Positions 45,434-54,524 of a stretch of DNA of 64,000 nucleotides are shown in pieces. The first letter of the stretch is position 1. Each line of letters opens with the position of its first letter. The stretch is from Desulfoferula mesophila. Its GTDB lineage: Bacteria > Desulfobacterota > Desulfarculia > Desulfarculales > Desulfarculaceae. The notes under the pieces were generated by a model. It did no database searches and was not told where the DNA came from. It saw only the letters and a program-made list of their open reading frames with translations. Position numbers and translations under genes: made by a program. The stretch spans positions 821,501-885,500 of the forward strand of contig NZ_AP028679.1 in NCBI RefSeq assembly GCF_037076455.1, in the 5' to 3' direction.

Positions 45434-47518
45434 GTGGGTTCCAAAAACAAAGTCCGCAAAGAGATATTGATGGGCAACCAGGCCCTGGGCCGGGGGCTGG
45501 TGGAAAACGGGGTGGCGGTGATGACCGCCTATCCCGGCACCCCCAGCAGCGAGATATTGCCCTCGGTGGTCCAATACGGGGCCGAGATGCAATCTCAGCC
45601 CTATTGCGAATGGTCGGTCAACGAGAAGGTGGCGGTGGAGGTGGCCCTGTCGGCGGCCTACACCGGCCAGCGCTCGGCGGTGGCCATGAAAATGGTGGGG
45701 CTCAACGTGGCCCTGGACCCGGTGATGAGCTCGGCCTACATCGGGGTGATCGGGGGCATGATCCTCATCAGCGCCGACGACCCCGGCCCCCACAGCTCCC
45801 AGACCGAGCAGGACAGCCGGCTGCTGGCCCATTTCGCCAAGCTGCCGGTGCTGGACCCCGACAGCCCGGCCATGGCCCGCGACCTGGTGGGCCCGGCCTT
45901 CGCCCTTAGCGAGCGCTTCCAGATTCCGGTGATGATTAGGCCCACCCTCCGGGTGTGTCACGGCCGCCAGAACCTGAACCTGCGCACGCCCAAGGAGTTG
46001 GAGCGCGTCCCCGGATTCCCGCGCGATCCCTTCCGCTGGGCGGCCATCCCCAAGATGCGCCTGGCCCTGCACCACGCGCTTAACGCCAAGCTGGCCAAGA
46101 TTCAGGACTACCTGAGCAAGAGCAAGAGCCTCAACCAGTGGCACGCCCCGCTGAGGCCCCGGGCTCCCCTGGGCATCCTGGCCTCCGGCGTGTCGGCGGC
46201 CCTGGCCCGGGACCTGCTGGCCGAGATGGGCCTGCCGGTGGGGGAGGGCAAGGTGCCCTTCCTGCAGACCGCCGCGCCCTATCCCCTGCCCATCGGGCCG
46301 GTGAGCGAGCTCATCGCGGGCTGCCGCAACGTGCTGGTCCTGGAAGAGACCGAGCCGGTGCTGGAGCTCTTGGCCCCCAACCGCGACAAGCTGTGGGGCC
46401 GGGGCTCGGGCCACGTGCCCAGCGCAGGGGAGCTGACTCCCGAGGTGTTGGGCGGGGTATTGGAGCGGGCCCTGGGCGAGGCCAAGTTGAAGGCCGCGCG
46501 GCCCAAGGGCAAGGTGCTCAGCGTGCCCGACCAGCCGCCCATGCGCCGGCCCAACCTCTGCCCCGGCTGCTCCCACCGGGCGGTGTTCTACAGCCTGCGC
46601 CGGGCCCTGCCCACCGGGGTCTATCCCAGCGACATCGGCTGTTACACCCTGGGTATGAACCAGGGAGCGGTGGACACCTGCCACGACATGGGCGCGGCGG
46701 TGACCTTTGCCAGCGCGCTCAGCCGCGGCCTGAACCAGGCGGACAAGGACACCCCGGTGGTGGCCACCATCGGCGACAGCACTTTTTTCCATTCGGGCAT
46801 CACCGGCCTGGTCAACGCGGTGTATAACGGGCACCGCTTCGTGCTGGTGATTTTGGACAACGAGACCACCTCCATGACCGGCATGCAGCCCACCCCCGAG
46901 AGCGGGCTCACCGCCGACGGCCACCCCGGCAACGCGGTGGACATCAAAAAGCTGGTGGAGGGCTGCGGAGTGCGCTGGATCACCGAGTTGGACCCCTACC
47001 AGATGGGCGATCTGCAAAAGACGCTCAAAAAGGCCTGGCGCTGGTGCAAGGGGCCCGAAGGCTCGGTGGCGGTGATCATCGCCCGCCACGCCTGCGCCGC
47101 CCAGCGCCCCCGCGACGCGGTGGCCAGCCCCTGCAAGGTGGAGGTGAAAGGCCAGGCCGCTCCGGTGAAGACCAGCTTCCGGCCCCAGGACAACCCCTGC
47201 GCCGATTGCGGCCGCTGCGTGGCGGTTTGCCCGGCCGGGGCGCTAACGCGCACCGGCAAGGGCAAGATCAAGGTGGACGAGGCCAAGTGCACCGGCTGTC
47301 GCCTGTGCGCCGAGGTCTGCCCCACCGGCACCATGGTGCTGGAGCCCGCCGGGGCCTGCGTGGCCTGCGGGCTGTGCAGCACCTGGTTCGCCTGTCCCGC
47401 CCTGGCCAAGGACGCCGAGGGCTACATCAGCATCGACCGGGGCTGGTGTGTGGACTGCGGCCTGTGCGCCGAGGTCTGCGCCCATGGAGCCATCGCCCCG
47501 CTGGAGGAGAGCAAATGA
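45434..47518 (+). CDS. iorA: Indolepyruvate:ferredoxin oxidoreductase, alpha subunit
   Basis: This 694-residue subunit, with IorB, oxidises aryl-pyruvates to aryl-acetyl-CoA and reduces ferredoxin. The N-terminal pyrimidine-binding part has TAYPGTPSSEILPSV. The TPP core includes LCPGCSHRAVFYSLRRAL, IGDSTFFHSGITGLVNAVYN and a metal-site Asn region VILDNETTSMTG. Four Cys motifs close the protein: CADCGRCVAVCP (589), CTGCRLCAEVCP, CVACGLCSTWFACP and CVDCGLCAEVCAHG. The family usually has only the last two, so an extra ferredoxin module has been added. The start is GTG with GAGGA upstream. The stop overlaps iorB. Confidence 0.93.
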   Translation: MGSKNKVRKEILMGNQALGRGLVENGVAVMTAYPGTPSSEILPSVVQYGAEMQSQPYCEWSVNEKVAVEVALSAAYTGQRSAVAMKMVGLNVALDPVMSSAYIGVIGGMILISADDPGPHSSQTEQDSRLLAHFAKLPVLDPDSPAMARDLVGPAFALSERFQIPVMIRPTLRVCHGRQNLNLRTPKELERVPGFPRDPFRWAAIPKMRLALHHALNAKLAKIQDYLSKSKSLNQWHAPLRPRAPLGILASGVSAALARDLLAEMGLPVGEGKVPFLQTAAPYPLPIGPVSELIAGCRNVLVLEETEPVLELLAPNRDKLWGRGSGHVPSAGELTPEVLGGVLERALGEAKLKAARPKGKVLSVPDQPPMRRPNLCPGCSHRAVFYSLRRALPTGVYPSDIGCYTLGMNQGAVDTCHDMGAAVTFASALSRGLNQADKDTPVVATIGDSTFFHSGITGLVNAVYNGHRFVLVILDNETTSMTGMQPTPESGLTADGHPGNAVDIKKLVEGCGVRWITELDPYQMGDLQKTLKKAWRWCKGPEGSVAVIIARHACAAQRPRDAVASPCKVEVKGQAAPVKTSFRPQDNPCADCGRCVAVCPAGALTRTGKGKIKVDEAKCTGCRLCAEVCPTGTMVLEPAGACVACGLCSTWFACPALAKDAEGYISIDRGWCVDCGLCAEVCAHGAIAPLEESK

Positions 47519-48081
47519 GCCGGCTCGAGTGGCAGGCGGTGGTGGCCGGCGTGGGCGGCCAGGGAGTGCTGTTCGTGAGCCGGGCCTTGTCCACGGCGGT
47601 GGAACCCAAGGCGGGCTCCATCCTCATCAGCGAGGTGCACGGCATGGCCCAGCGGGGCGGGGCGGTGGTGAGCCACCTCAAGGCCGGGCCCTTCAGCGGA
47701 CCTTTGGTCAGCCCCGGCCAGGCCGACCTTTTGTTGGCCCTGGACCCCGGCGAGGCGGTGCGCAACCTTAGCTACCTGGTCGAGGGGGGCTGGCTGGTGG
47801 TCAACGCCCCGGACCTGGATTTCCTCTCGCCCAAGGCCCGCAAGGCCCTGGCCTCCTTCGGGGCCCGGGTGCTCACGGTTCCGGCCGTCCAGTTGGCCGG
47901 GCAGGCGGGCGCGCGCAAGGGGGCCAACGTGGTGCTTCTGGGCGCGGCGGCGGCCGGCGGGGCCCTGCCGGTGAGCATGGCCGAGTTGGAGGCGGCCATC
48001 TGCGACGGCCAACCCCGGGCCCGGGCCGAGGCCAACCGCAAGCTGCTGGCCCTGGGGGCCGAGGCCGCGGCCCAGGTCTGA
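47515..48081 (+). CDS. iorB: Indolepyruvate:ferredoxin oxidoreductase, beta subunit
   Basis: A 188-residue gamma-domain subunit. The ATG overlaps the iorA stop (ATGA). The start VVAGVGGQGVLFVSRALSTA and EVHGMAQRGGAVVSHLKAG are diagnostic of IorB, where these loops bind CoA. It forms the holoenzyme with IorA. A strong terminator follows. Confidence 0.94.
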   Translation: MSRLEWQAVVAGVGGQGVLFVSRALSTAVEPKAGSILISEVHGMAQRGGAVVSHLKAGPFSGPLVSPGQADLLLALDPGEAVRNLSYLVEGGWLVVNAPDLDFLSPKARKALASFGARVLTVPAVQLAGQAGARKGANVVLLGAAAAGGALPVSMAELEAAICDGQPRARAEANRKLLALGAEAAAQV

Positions 48082-48095
48082 GCGCGGCTCGATTG

Positions 48096-48137
48096 GGGGC
48101 GCCGGGCTGGGAACCAGCCGCGGCGCCCCTGTTTTTT
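48096..48137 (+). terminator. Rho-independent terminator after iorAB
   Basis: GGGGCGCC (48096-48103) and GGCTGG pair with CCAGCC and GGCGCCCC (48122-48129) around a short loop, followed by GTTTTTT. Confidence 0.85.
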
Positions 48138-48321
48138 GCGATCTCCCCGGTGGGGCCGCCCCCAGTATGTGCCTTTACCTAAGGGGCGCTTCCTGCTACT
48201 ATGCTTGGCTATATTCTGGCTTGCTCCGGGCGGCGAAGATTCGGTGTGTGACCCGTGTTGGCACGGTAGAAAGCCGGTTTATTCTGGGTCTCCGGTTTCA
48301 CCCGCTCGCACGGGATAGCCG

Positions 48322-51300
48322 ATGTTCGAAACCTATTATTTGGCCAACCTCGCCTTTACCATGGGCTATGGCTTGGCCCTCATCATCTACCTGGGGCGTC
48401 ACGCCCCGGAAAACCCGCGCACCGGCACCATCCAGCGTTGGCTGATCTGGTCGGTGTTCTGGGCCTTTTTCGACGTTTTCATCAGCTTTTCCGCCATCAC
48501 CTTCGACCCCGCCACCGTTTTCCAGTTCTACCGATGGCTGTGCTTTATCTTCCTGCTGCCCATCGGCTTCATAGGCGAGGTTATCCTGGTGCTCATACGG
48601 CCGGTGAGTTGGCGCGACCGCGCCTGGCTCTACGGCTTTCCCCTGTGCTTTTACCTGGCCGCCCTCGTCGAGCCCCAGTGGATCGGGGTGCGCCTCTACG
48701 GCGTGGATTATGGCGCCGAAAACTTCAACCCCTGGTTCCAGGCTTTTCTGGTCTATAGCCTGGTCGTTTCCGTCATCCTGCTGGTCCGGCTGTTCCGCGA
48801 TGCCCACGCGGAGAGCGACCAGGACGCCAAGGCCGAGAAAAAGCTGCTGGTGGCCGCCGGGGTGGCCACCATGCTGGCCCAGGGGCTGGCCCAGGGCCTG
48901 ATGGCCATCGAGGGGGCCCATTTCCCCTCTCTGGCCAACCTGGCGGTGACGCCCATCGCGGCGGGCATCTACTGGAGCGCCAGCCGTTACGGCAAGGTGG
49001 TGAGCCCGCGCACCTTGTATCATGCCACGGTGCAGGCGGTGCCGGTGGGCCTGGCCCATCTGCAGGCCCATCGCATAGCTTGGGCCAACCAGACCCTGGC
49101 CGTTATTTTGGGCTATAACCACCCGGTGGCTCTGTACGGCCTCAAGGTGAAGGATCTGTTCCGTCCCTTTTTGGTGGGGCCTCGCGCCTCGCGCCGCTTC
49201 TTGGCCGATCTCAACGAGGGGCGGGTGCAGGGCGACGAGGTGGTGATCACCGACAGCCAGCAAAAGCAGGTGCCGGTGTTGATAAGCAGTTCGTTGGTGG
49301 AGCGCAGCGACCCCTCCCGGGGGGTGCTGTTGGTGGCCAGCGACCTGACCCACCTCAAGTCCGTGCAAAACCGGCTGCAGCACTCCGAGGCCCGCTACCG
49401 CAACCTGATGGAGCAGGCCACCGAGCTCATCGCGGTGCTGCAAGACCGGGTGTGCGTGTTCGCCAACTCGGCGGTCAAGGACGTGCTTGGTTGGGAGCCG
49501 GAGGAGGTGGTGGGCCACGAACCGGAGATGTTCGTGCACCCCGAGGACATCAGCTCCCTGATGGAGGCCTACGAGCGCCGCATCTCCGGCCAGAGCCACT
49601 CCGAGGTGCTGCCTTATCGCATCTTCACCAAGGACGGGCGGCTCAAATGGATGGAATTGGCCACCCGGGTGGTGGACTGGGAGGGGCGGCCCGCCCTGCA
49701 GGTGTTTTTCCGCGACATAACCGAGCGCAAGAAGGCTGAGGAGGAGCGCGGTGAGCGCCTGAACCGGGTGGAGCGTCAGCAGGCGGCCATAGTGCAGGTG
49801 GCCGGTTCGCCGCCGTTGGTGGAGGGCGATTTCCGGGGCGCCGCCCGACGCATCACCGAGCTGTGCGTACAGGCCGTGGAGGTCGATCGCGCCTCCATAT
49901 GGCTGTTCGACGAGGAGTATGCCCGCCTCAAGGTCAGCGATCTTTACGAGGCGGAAAGCCGCAAGCACCGCGATGGGGACGAGCTGGTGGTGGCCGATTG
50001 CCCCACCTTCCTCGCCGCCCTGGAGGCCGAGCGGGCGGTGGACGCGGGCGACGTATACCTGGACGCCCGCACCGCGGACCTGCGTTTTTCCTATTTGGAG
50101 CCCAACGACGTGGGGGCCTTGCTGGCCTCGGCGGTGCGCCTGAGGGGCCAGATGGTGGGCATGTTGTGCCTGGAGCACACCAGCGGGGCCTACTCTTGGA
50201 GCGAGGACGAACTTGCCTTCGTCGGCGGGCTGGCCGACCAGGTGACCCAGGCGCTGACCAACGCCGAGCGCAAAAAGGCCCAGGCCGCCCTGCAGGAGTC
50301 GGAAGAGCGCTTCCGCCACCTGTTCGACAGCATCAGCGACTTGATCTACACCCACGATGAACAGGGGCGCCTGCTTTCGGTGAACCAGGCGGTGGTGCGC
50401 CTGCTGGGCTACAGCCGAGAGGAACTTCTGGGCCGACCCATGACCGATTTCATGCTGCCGGAGGCGAGCCTGCCTTTTGAGGAAACGTACCTGCGGCGGC
50501 TGAACCAATACGGGCAATCCGAGGGCGTGGCTTTGTTGGTGGGCAAGGACCAATCGCTGCACTCGGTGGAATACCGCAACCTCATGGTGGCCAAGGACGG
50601 GGTTCCCTACGTCAGCGGTTCGGGCCGCGAGATAACCCAGCGCCTGGAGGCCGAGCGCGAGCTCAAGCAACTGCAGGACCGCCTGATCCAGGCCCAAAAA
50701 ATGGAGGCGGTGGGCAACCTGGCCAGCGGCATAGCCCACGACTTCAACAATATCCTGCAAGGGGTCAGCGGCTACGTGCAGCTTTTGGCCGGGAAGCCCC
50801 AGGCCGACCCGGTGAGCCGCAAGTACCTGAACGAGGTGGATTCGGCGGTGGGCCGGGCGGCGGAGCTGGTGCGCCGCCTGCTCACCTTCGGGCGCAAGGC
50901 CGGGGCCGAGCTCAGGCCGGTGGACCTGAACCGCGAGGTGGGCCAGGCCATTGGGCTTTTGGAGCGCACCATACCCAAGATGATCACCATCGAACAGGAA
51001 TTGGCCCCCGAGCTCATGGCCATCAGCGGCGACCCCAACCAGTTGGAGCAGGTGTTGATGAACCTGGTCACCAACGCCCGCGACGCCATGCCCGAGGGCG
51101 GGGTGCTCAACATCTCCACCATCAACCTGGATCTGGACGAGGAGTTCTGCCGAACCCACCCGGGCCTGGAGCCGGGTTCCTACGTACGCCTGCAAGTGAG
51201 CGACGATGGCGAGGGCATGGACGAGGAGACGCTGAGCCACGTCTTCGAGCCCTTCTATACCACCAAGGAGGTGGGAGCGGGCACCGGGCTGGGGCTGTTC

Positions 51301-51855
51301 ACGGTATACGGCATCGTGGAGAGCCACGGCGGCTACATTTCCTGCGACAGCACGCCCGGCCGGGGCACCACCTTCACCATCTACCTGCCCGCGCGCGAGG
51401 AAAAGGCCGCGGTGGTGACCACCCAGGCCCAGGAAGGCGCCCCGGTAAAGGGCGGCCATGAGACCATCTTGCTGGTGGACGACGAAGAGGCCATCCTGGA
51501 GGTGGTGCGCGACGTGTTGGAGCAGAACGGCTACAGCGTCTTGACCGCCGACAGTGGGGAAGGGGCCCTGGAGTTGTTCGGCGATTCGCCGGAAAAGGTG
51601 GACCTGGTGATTTTGGACCTAGGCATGCCCGGCATGGGCGGGGACCGTTGCCTGGGGGCGCTCCTGGAGCTGGACCCGGCGCTCAGAGTGGTGGTGGCCA
51701 CCGGCTACGCGGGTGGCAACAAGCGCGGCGAGGTGCTCGGCGCCGGAGCCAGCGGTTTTATCACCAAGCCCTATCGCCTGGACACCCTGTTGCGCACGGT
51801 GCGCCAAATATTGGACCGGCCCCAGGGGGAGCCGGTCGCACGGGAGGAGGGTTAG
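48322..51855 (+). CDS. Large hybrid sensor histidine kinase
   Basis: A 1177-residue protein. Seven hydrophobic helices (about 1-225) match the 7TM-type N-terminal sensor of histidine kinases. Next come a PAS-like stretch (about 235-350), a second PAS (355-475), a GAF domain (about 500-655) and a third PAS (about 660-780). The H-box is [20 protein letters not shown] (near 805). The ATPase domain has [20 protein letters not shown] and [14 protein letters not shown]-terminal receiver ([10 protein letters not shown], phospho-Asp in [12 protein letters not shown]) ends the protein. No partner regulator is adjacent. Expression is likely separate from iorAB because a terminator stands between. Confidence 0.92.
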   Translation: MFETYYLANLAFTMGYGLALIIYLGRHAPENPRTGTIQRWLIWSVFWAFFDVFISFSAITFDPATVFQFYRWLCFIFLLPIGFIGEVILVLIRPVSWRDRAWLYGFPLCFYLAALVEPQWIGVRLYGVDYGAENFNPWFQAFLVYSLVVSVILLVRLFRDAHAESDQDAKAEKKLLVAAGVATMLAQGLAQGLMAIEGAHFPSLANLAVTPIAAGIYWSASRYGKVVSPRTLYHATVQAVPVGLAHLQAHRIAWANQTLAVILGYNHPVALYGLKVKDLFRPFLVGPRASRRFLADLNEGRVQGDEVVITDSQQKQVPVLISSSLVERSDPSRGVLLVASDLTHLKSVQNRLQHSEARYRNLMEQATELIAVLQDRVCVFANSAVKDVLGWEPEEVVGHEPEMFVHPEDISSLMEAYERRISGQSHSEVLPYRIFTKDGRLKWMELATRVVDWEGRPALQVFFRDITERKKAEEERGERLNRVERQQAAIVQVAGSPPLVEGDFRGAARRITELCVQAVEVDRASIWLFDEEYARLKVSDLYEAESRKHRDGDELVVADCPTFLAALEAERAVDAGDVYLDARTADLRFSYLEPNDVGALLASAVRLRGQMVGMLCLEHTSGAYSWSEDELAFVGGLADQVTQALTNAERKKAQAALQESEERFRHLFDSISDLIYTHDEQGRLLSVNQAVVRLLGYSREELLGRPMTDFMLPEASLPFEETYLRRLNQYGQSEGVALLVGKDQSLHSVEYRNLMVAKDGVPYVSGSGREITQRLEAERELKQLQDRLIQAQKMEAVGNLASGIAHDFNNILQGVSGYVQLLAGKPQADPVSRKYLNEVDSAVGRAAELVRRLLTFGRKAGAELRPVDLNREVGQAIGLLERTIPKMITIEQELAPELMAISGDPNQLEQVLMNLVTNARDAMPEGGVLNISTINLDLDEEFCRTHPGLEPGSYVRLQVSDDGEGMDEETLSHVFEPFYTTKEVGAGTGLGLFTVYGIVESHGGYISCDSTPGRGTTFTIYLPAREEKAAVVTTQAQEGAPVKGGHETILLVDDEEAILEVVRDVLEQNGYSVLTADSGEGALELFGDSPEKVDLVILDLGMPGMGGDRCLGALLELDPALRVVVATGYAGGNKRGEVLGAGASGFITKPYRLDTLLRTVRQILDRPQGEPVAREEG

Positions 51856-51865
51856 AGTCGGAGGG

Positions 51866-52255
51866 TCAGGGGCGCTGCCCGGCCCTTTGGTCCCAGTCGA
51901 AATCCCGGGAGGTGACCACGTCTTCCAGACGGCGCAGGCGGCGCTCCAGGGTGTCGTAGGTGCGCTTCAGGCGGCCCAGGGCCATCTTGCGGCTGTCGGC
52001 GTAGGAGTGATAGAACTCTTCCTCGTCCTCGGTCTGGGGGGGCGTGGCCGGGGCCGGTTTCATGATCAGGGCCATGATGAGGTAGAGCACTCCCACCGGC
52101 CAGAAACCGGTGATGATGAAGGCGATCACCGTCAGGATACGCACCCAGATCACCGAAAAATCGAAATACTCCGCCAGGCCTCGACACACCCCCAACAGGA
52201 CGCCCCGCCGAGAGCGGTAAAGGCCGCGTCGTCCGAGATTGCTAAATATTTTCAT
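51866..52255 (-). CDS. pspC: Phage shock protein C-like membrane protein
   Basis: A 129-residue protein with the PspC domain at about 10-75: LYRSRRGVLLGVCRGLAEYF, then SVIWVRILTVIAFIITGFWP and VGVLYLIMALIM. A charged coiled-coil tail follows. With PspB it usually senses envelope damage and releases PspF from PspA. The gene overlaps pspB by 14 bases. Confidence 0.92.
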   Translation of the reverse strand: MKIFSNLGRRGLYRSRRGVLLGVCRGLAEYFDFSVIWVRILTVIAFIITGFWPVGVLYLIMALIMKPAPATPPQTEDEEEFYHSYADSRKMALGRLKRTYDTLERRLRRLEDVVTSRDFDWDQRAGQRP

Positions 52256-52493
52256 GACGGGACTCCTTTGAGTCTTTTTCTAAAAGTATGGTTTCCAGGG
52301 CGTCGATGCGCTGTTCCATGCGCTGCAGGCTCTTGTGCATTTCCTGGATCAAGCGGGTTTCCTCTTCATCGGCTTGGGCGGCTTCCCGGCCGCCGGGCCC
52401 CCTGATTATGCGCATGACCGCCACCACCAAACCGCCCAACAGACCCAGGGCCAAAAGTATGAATCCGAATATCGCAGCCAAGATGCCCGGCAC
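52242..52493 (-). CDS. pspB: Phage shock protein B-like membrane protein
   Basis: An 83-residue protein with one N-terminal helix (GFILLALGLLGGLVVAVMRI) and a C-terminal coiled coil (EEETRLIQEMHKSLQRMEQR), the PspB layout. Position between pspA and pspC supports the call, and the size is normal for the family. Confidence 0.8.
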   Translation of the reverse strand: MPGILAAIFGFILLALGLLGGLVVAVMRIIRGPGGREAAQADEEETRLIQEMHKSLQRMEQRIDALETILLEKDSKESRHENI

Positions 52494-52515
52494 GTCCGCT
52501 CCTTAGGGGCAGGCC

Positions 52516-53199
52516 TCAAGCCTGCTCCGGGTTGGGGGTTGTCTCCTGCTTGATCCCCTTGAGGGCGCGAAGCTCCGCTTCGATTTCCTCGTCGCCGGCC
52601 AGGCGATCAAACTCTTGCTCCAGGTCGGGGCGGCGGCTCATGCCGGCCAGCTCGGCCTCGGCCTCCAGGCGCTCCACCCGGTTTTCGAATTGCTCGAAAC
52701 GCATGAGCACTTCGGCCGAGTCGGCTCGGGCGGCGTTGCCCCTGGCCTTTTTGCTGTGGCGGGCCAGCTTGTGCCGCTCCACCAGGATGCGCTGCTTTTC
52801 GCGCACCGCAGCCAGCTTTTGCTCCAACTGGGCGATGTCCGCGTGGTACTGCTCCACCAGGGCCTGCTGGGCGACCAACTCGTGCTCCAGCTCGTTTTCC
52901 CTGGTGCGGAACTCCCGCCGGGCCACCAGCGCCTCGCGGGCCAGGTCCTCGCGGCCCTTGTCCACGGCCAACTGGGCCTTGTCGCTCCAGGCGGTCACGC
53001 GCTGGGAAAGGGCGTCCATCTCCCGCTGCATCTTGGCCCTCTGGGCCATGGCCCCGGCGCAGGCCGCCTTGACCTCGGCCAGGGTGTCTTCCATCTCCAC
53101 GATCATCAGCCGGATGAGCTTTTGGGGATCCTCGGCCCGGTCCAGCATGGCGTTGATGTTTGAACTTATGATATCACGCATCCGGTTGAAAACGCCCAT
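52516..53199 (-). CDS. pspA: Phage shock protein A
   Basis: A 227-residue PspA/IM30 protein. The N-terminus MGVFNRMRDIISSNINAMLD is the amphipathic membrane-binding helix; DPQKLIRLMIVEMEDTLAEV follows and the rest is coiled coil. PspA binds damaged membrane and normally inhibits PspF. It is first in the pspA-B-C operon, driven by a sigma-54 promoter upstream, and diverges from pspF. Confidence 0.95.
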   Translation of the reverse strand: MGVFNRMRDIISSNINAMLDRAEDPQKLIRLMIVEMEDTLAEVKAACAGAMAQRAKMQREMDALSQRVTAWSDKAQLAVDKGREDLAREALVARREFRTRENELEHELVAQQALVEQYHADIAQLEQKLAAVREKQRILVERHKLARHSKKARGNAARADSAEVLMRFEQFENRVERLEAEAELAGMSRRPDLEQEFDRLAGDEEIEAELRALKGIKQETTPNPEQA

Positions 53200-53251
53200 G
53201 GTCTACCTCCGTCGGGGGCTGTGTGTTTTGCGAACGTATGCTCGGTCATAA

Positions 53252-53267
53252 AGCAAGAGGCGGGCCA
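53252..53267 (-). promoter_or_regulatory. Sigma-54 promoter of pspABC
   Basis: On the - strand TGGCCCG-N4-TTGCT matches the -24/-12 consensus (GG and GC spaced correctly). The start site would be about 40 bases before pspA. Candidate PspF sites upstream include the inverted repeat CAAATC (53323-53328) and GATTTG (53342-53347). Confidence 0.82.
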
Positions 53268-53399
53268 AAAAGCGGTGCGTGTGAATTAGGCATATAAAAC
53301 AGGTAGTTGCCTGTATCGGTGGCAAATCGGATACTCTGCCTGATTTGGTATAAAAATATAATAGTTGGTAAAAATAGCCAAAAAATAGTAAAAAAAACC

Positions 53400-54416
53400 A
53401 TGGAAGCTGCCAGCCATAGCGCGCCGCCGGGCGAGGCCCTGGGCCAGAGCGAAAACTTCCTGGCCTTTCAGGAGGCCCTGTCCCGGGCGGCCAGAGTGGA
53501 GCGGCCGGTGCTGATCATCGGCGAACGGGGCACCGGCAAGGAGCTGGCCGCCGCCCGCCTGCACTACCTTTCCCCCCGGTGGGGCGAGCCCCTGGTGGCC
53601 CTCAACTGCGCGGCGCTGGCCCCTTCGCTCATCGAATCGGAGCTGTTCGGGCACGAGGCCGGGGCCTTCACCGGGGCGGGGCCGCGCCGCCTGGGGCGCT
53701 TCGAGACCGCCCACCGGGGCACCCTGTTCCTGGACGAGATCGGCAACATCCCCCTCACCGTGCAAGAGAAGATCCTGCGCACCGTGGAGTACAACAGCTT
53801 CGAGCGGGTGGGAGGCAGCCGGCCGGTGGAGGTGGACGTACGCATCGTGGGGGCCACCAACGCCGACCTGCCGGCCCTGGCCCGGGCCGGCCGCTTCAAG
53901 CAGGATCTGTTGGACCGCCTTTCCTTTGAGGTGCTCACCCTGCCGCCGCTGCGGCAGCGCCGGGGCGACGCGGAGCTTTTGGCCGAGCACTTCGCCCTGC
54001 GCATGGCCCGGGAGATGGGCTGGGACGCGGCGCCGGGGTTTTCCCCGGCCGCGCGGGAGCAGTTGGGCGCCCATCCCTGGCCGGGCAACGTGCGCCAGCT
54101 CAAGAACGTGGTGGAACGGGCGGTGTACCGCTCCGGGCGCCAAGAGATAACCTCCTTTGACTTCGATCCCTTTGCCTCGCCCTTCGCCCCGCCGCCCCAG
54201 GTAGAGCCCCCCCTGGCCCCCCGCCCGGCCGCGGCCGCCGCGGCCGAACCGCCGCGGCCGTTCAAGGAGGCGGTGGCCGCCTACGAGCGCCGCCTGCTGC
54301 GCCAGGCCCTGGAAGACGCCCGCTTCAACCAGCGCCGGGCGGCCGAGCTTTTGGGCCTCACCTATCACCAGCTGCGCGGTCTGTTGCGAAAATACGGGCC
54401 TGACCAAAGCCTTTGA
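53400..54416 (+). CDS. pspF: PspF-like sigma-54 activator
   Basis: A 338-residue activator that begins directly with its AAA+ domain and has no receiver domain, as in PspF. Walker A is GERGTGKE, the sigma-54 loop GAFTGA and Walker B GTLFLDEIGN. A Pro/Ala-rich linker (about 262-290) leads to a Fis-type HTH (RRAAELLGLTYHQLRGLLRK). The ATG at 53400 is used since the longer frame upstream is AT-rich non-family sequence that overlaps the pspA control region. It should activate the divergent pspABC promoter. Confidence 0.92.
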   Translation: MEAASHSAPPGEALGQSENFLAFQEALSRAARVERPVLIIGERGTGKELAAARLHYLSPRWGEPLVALNCAALAPSLIESELFGHEAGAFTGAGPRRLGRFETAHRGTLFLDEIGNIPLTVQEKILRTVEYNSFERVGGSRPVEVDVRIVGATNADLPALARAGRFKQDLLDRLSFEVLTLPPLRQRRGDAELLAEHFALRMAREMGWDAAPGFSPAAREQLGAHPWPGNVRQLKNVVERAVYRSGRQEITSFDFDPFASPFAPPPQVEPPLAPRPAAAAAAEPPRPFKEAVAAYERRLLRQALEDARFNQRRAAELLGLTYHQLRGLLRKYGPDQSL

Positions 54417-54437
54417 GCAAGCCTTGCGGTTGGGCGG

Positions 54438-54481
54438 TTGACTAATTTTTTGCCCTAACGTATGTTAGTAAAAACATACGT
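54438..54481 (+). promoter_or_regulatory. gabD promoter with overlapping palindromic operator
   Basis: TTGACT (54438-54443) and TATGTT (54461-54466) are 17 bases apart. A perfect inverted repeat, ACGTATGTT (54458-54466), six bases, AACATACGT (54473-54481), covers the -10 box. Arm and spacer lengths resemble TetR/AcrR-family operators, suggesting repression of gabD. Confidence 0.7.
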
Positions 54482-54524
54482 CCTGCCCCTGGCTGATCCG
54501 GCATGCACCTGGAAAGGAACCAAC

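Noticed and set aside
48259-48274. Sigma-54 promoter for the hybrid kinase (TGGCACG start)
   Set aside because: The GG to GC spacing is one base too long and the -12 part is AAGC, not TTGC.
48298-51459. A very long open frame on the - strand opposite the hybrid kinase (also at 43151-45418 and 32235-33911)
   Set aside because: GC-rich coding genes leave long open antisense frames; these products are Gly/His/Gln-rich with no family motifs, while the + strand proteins are clear.
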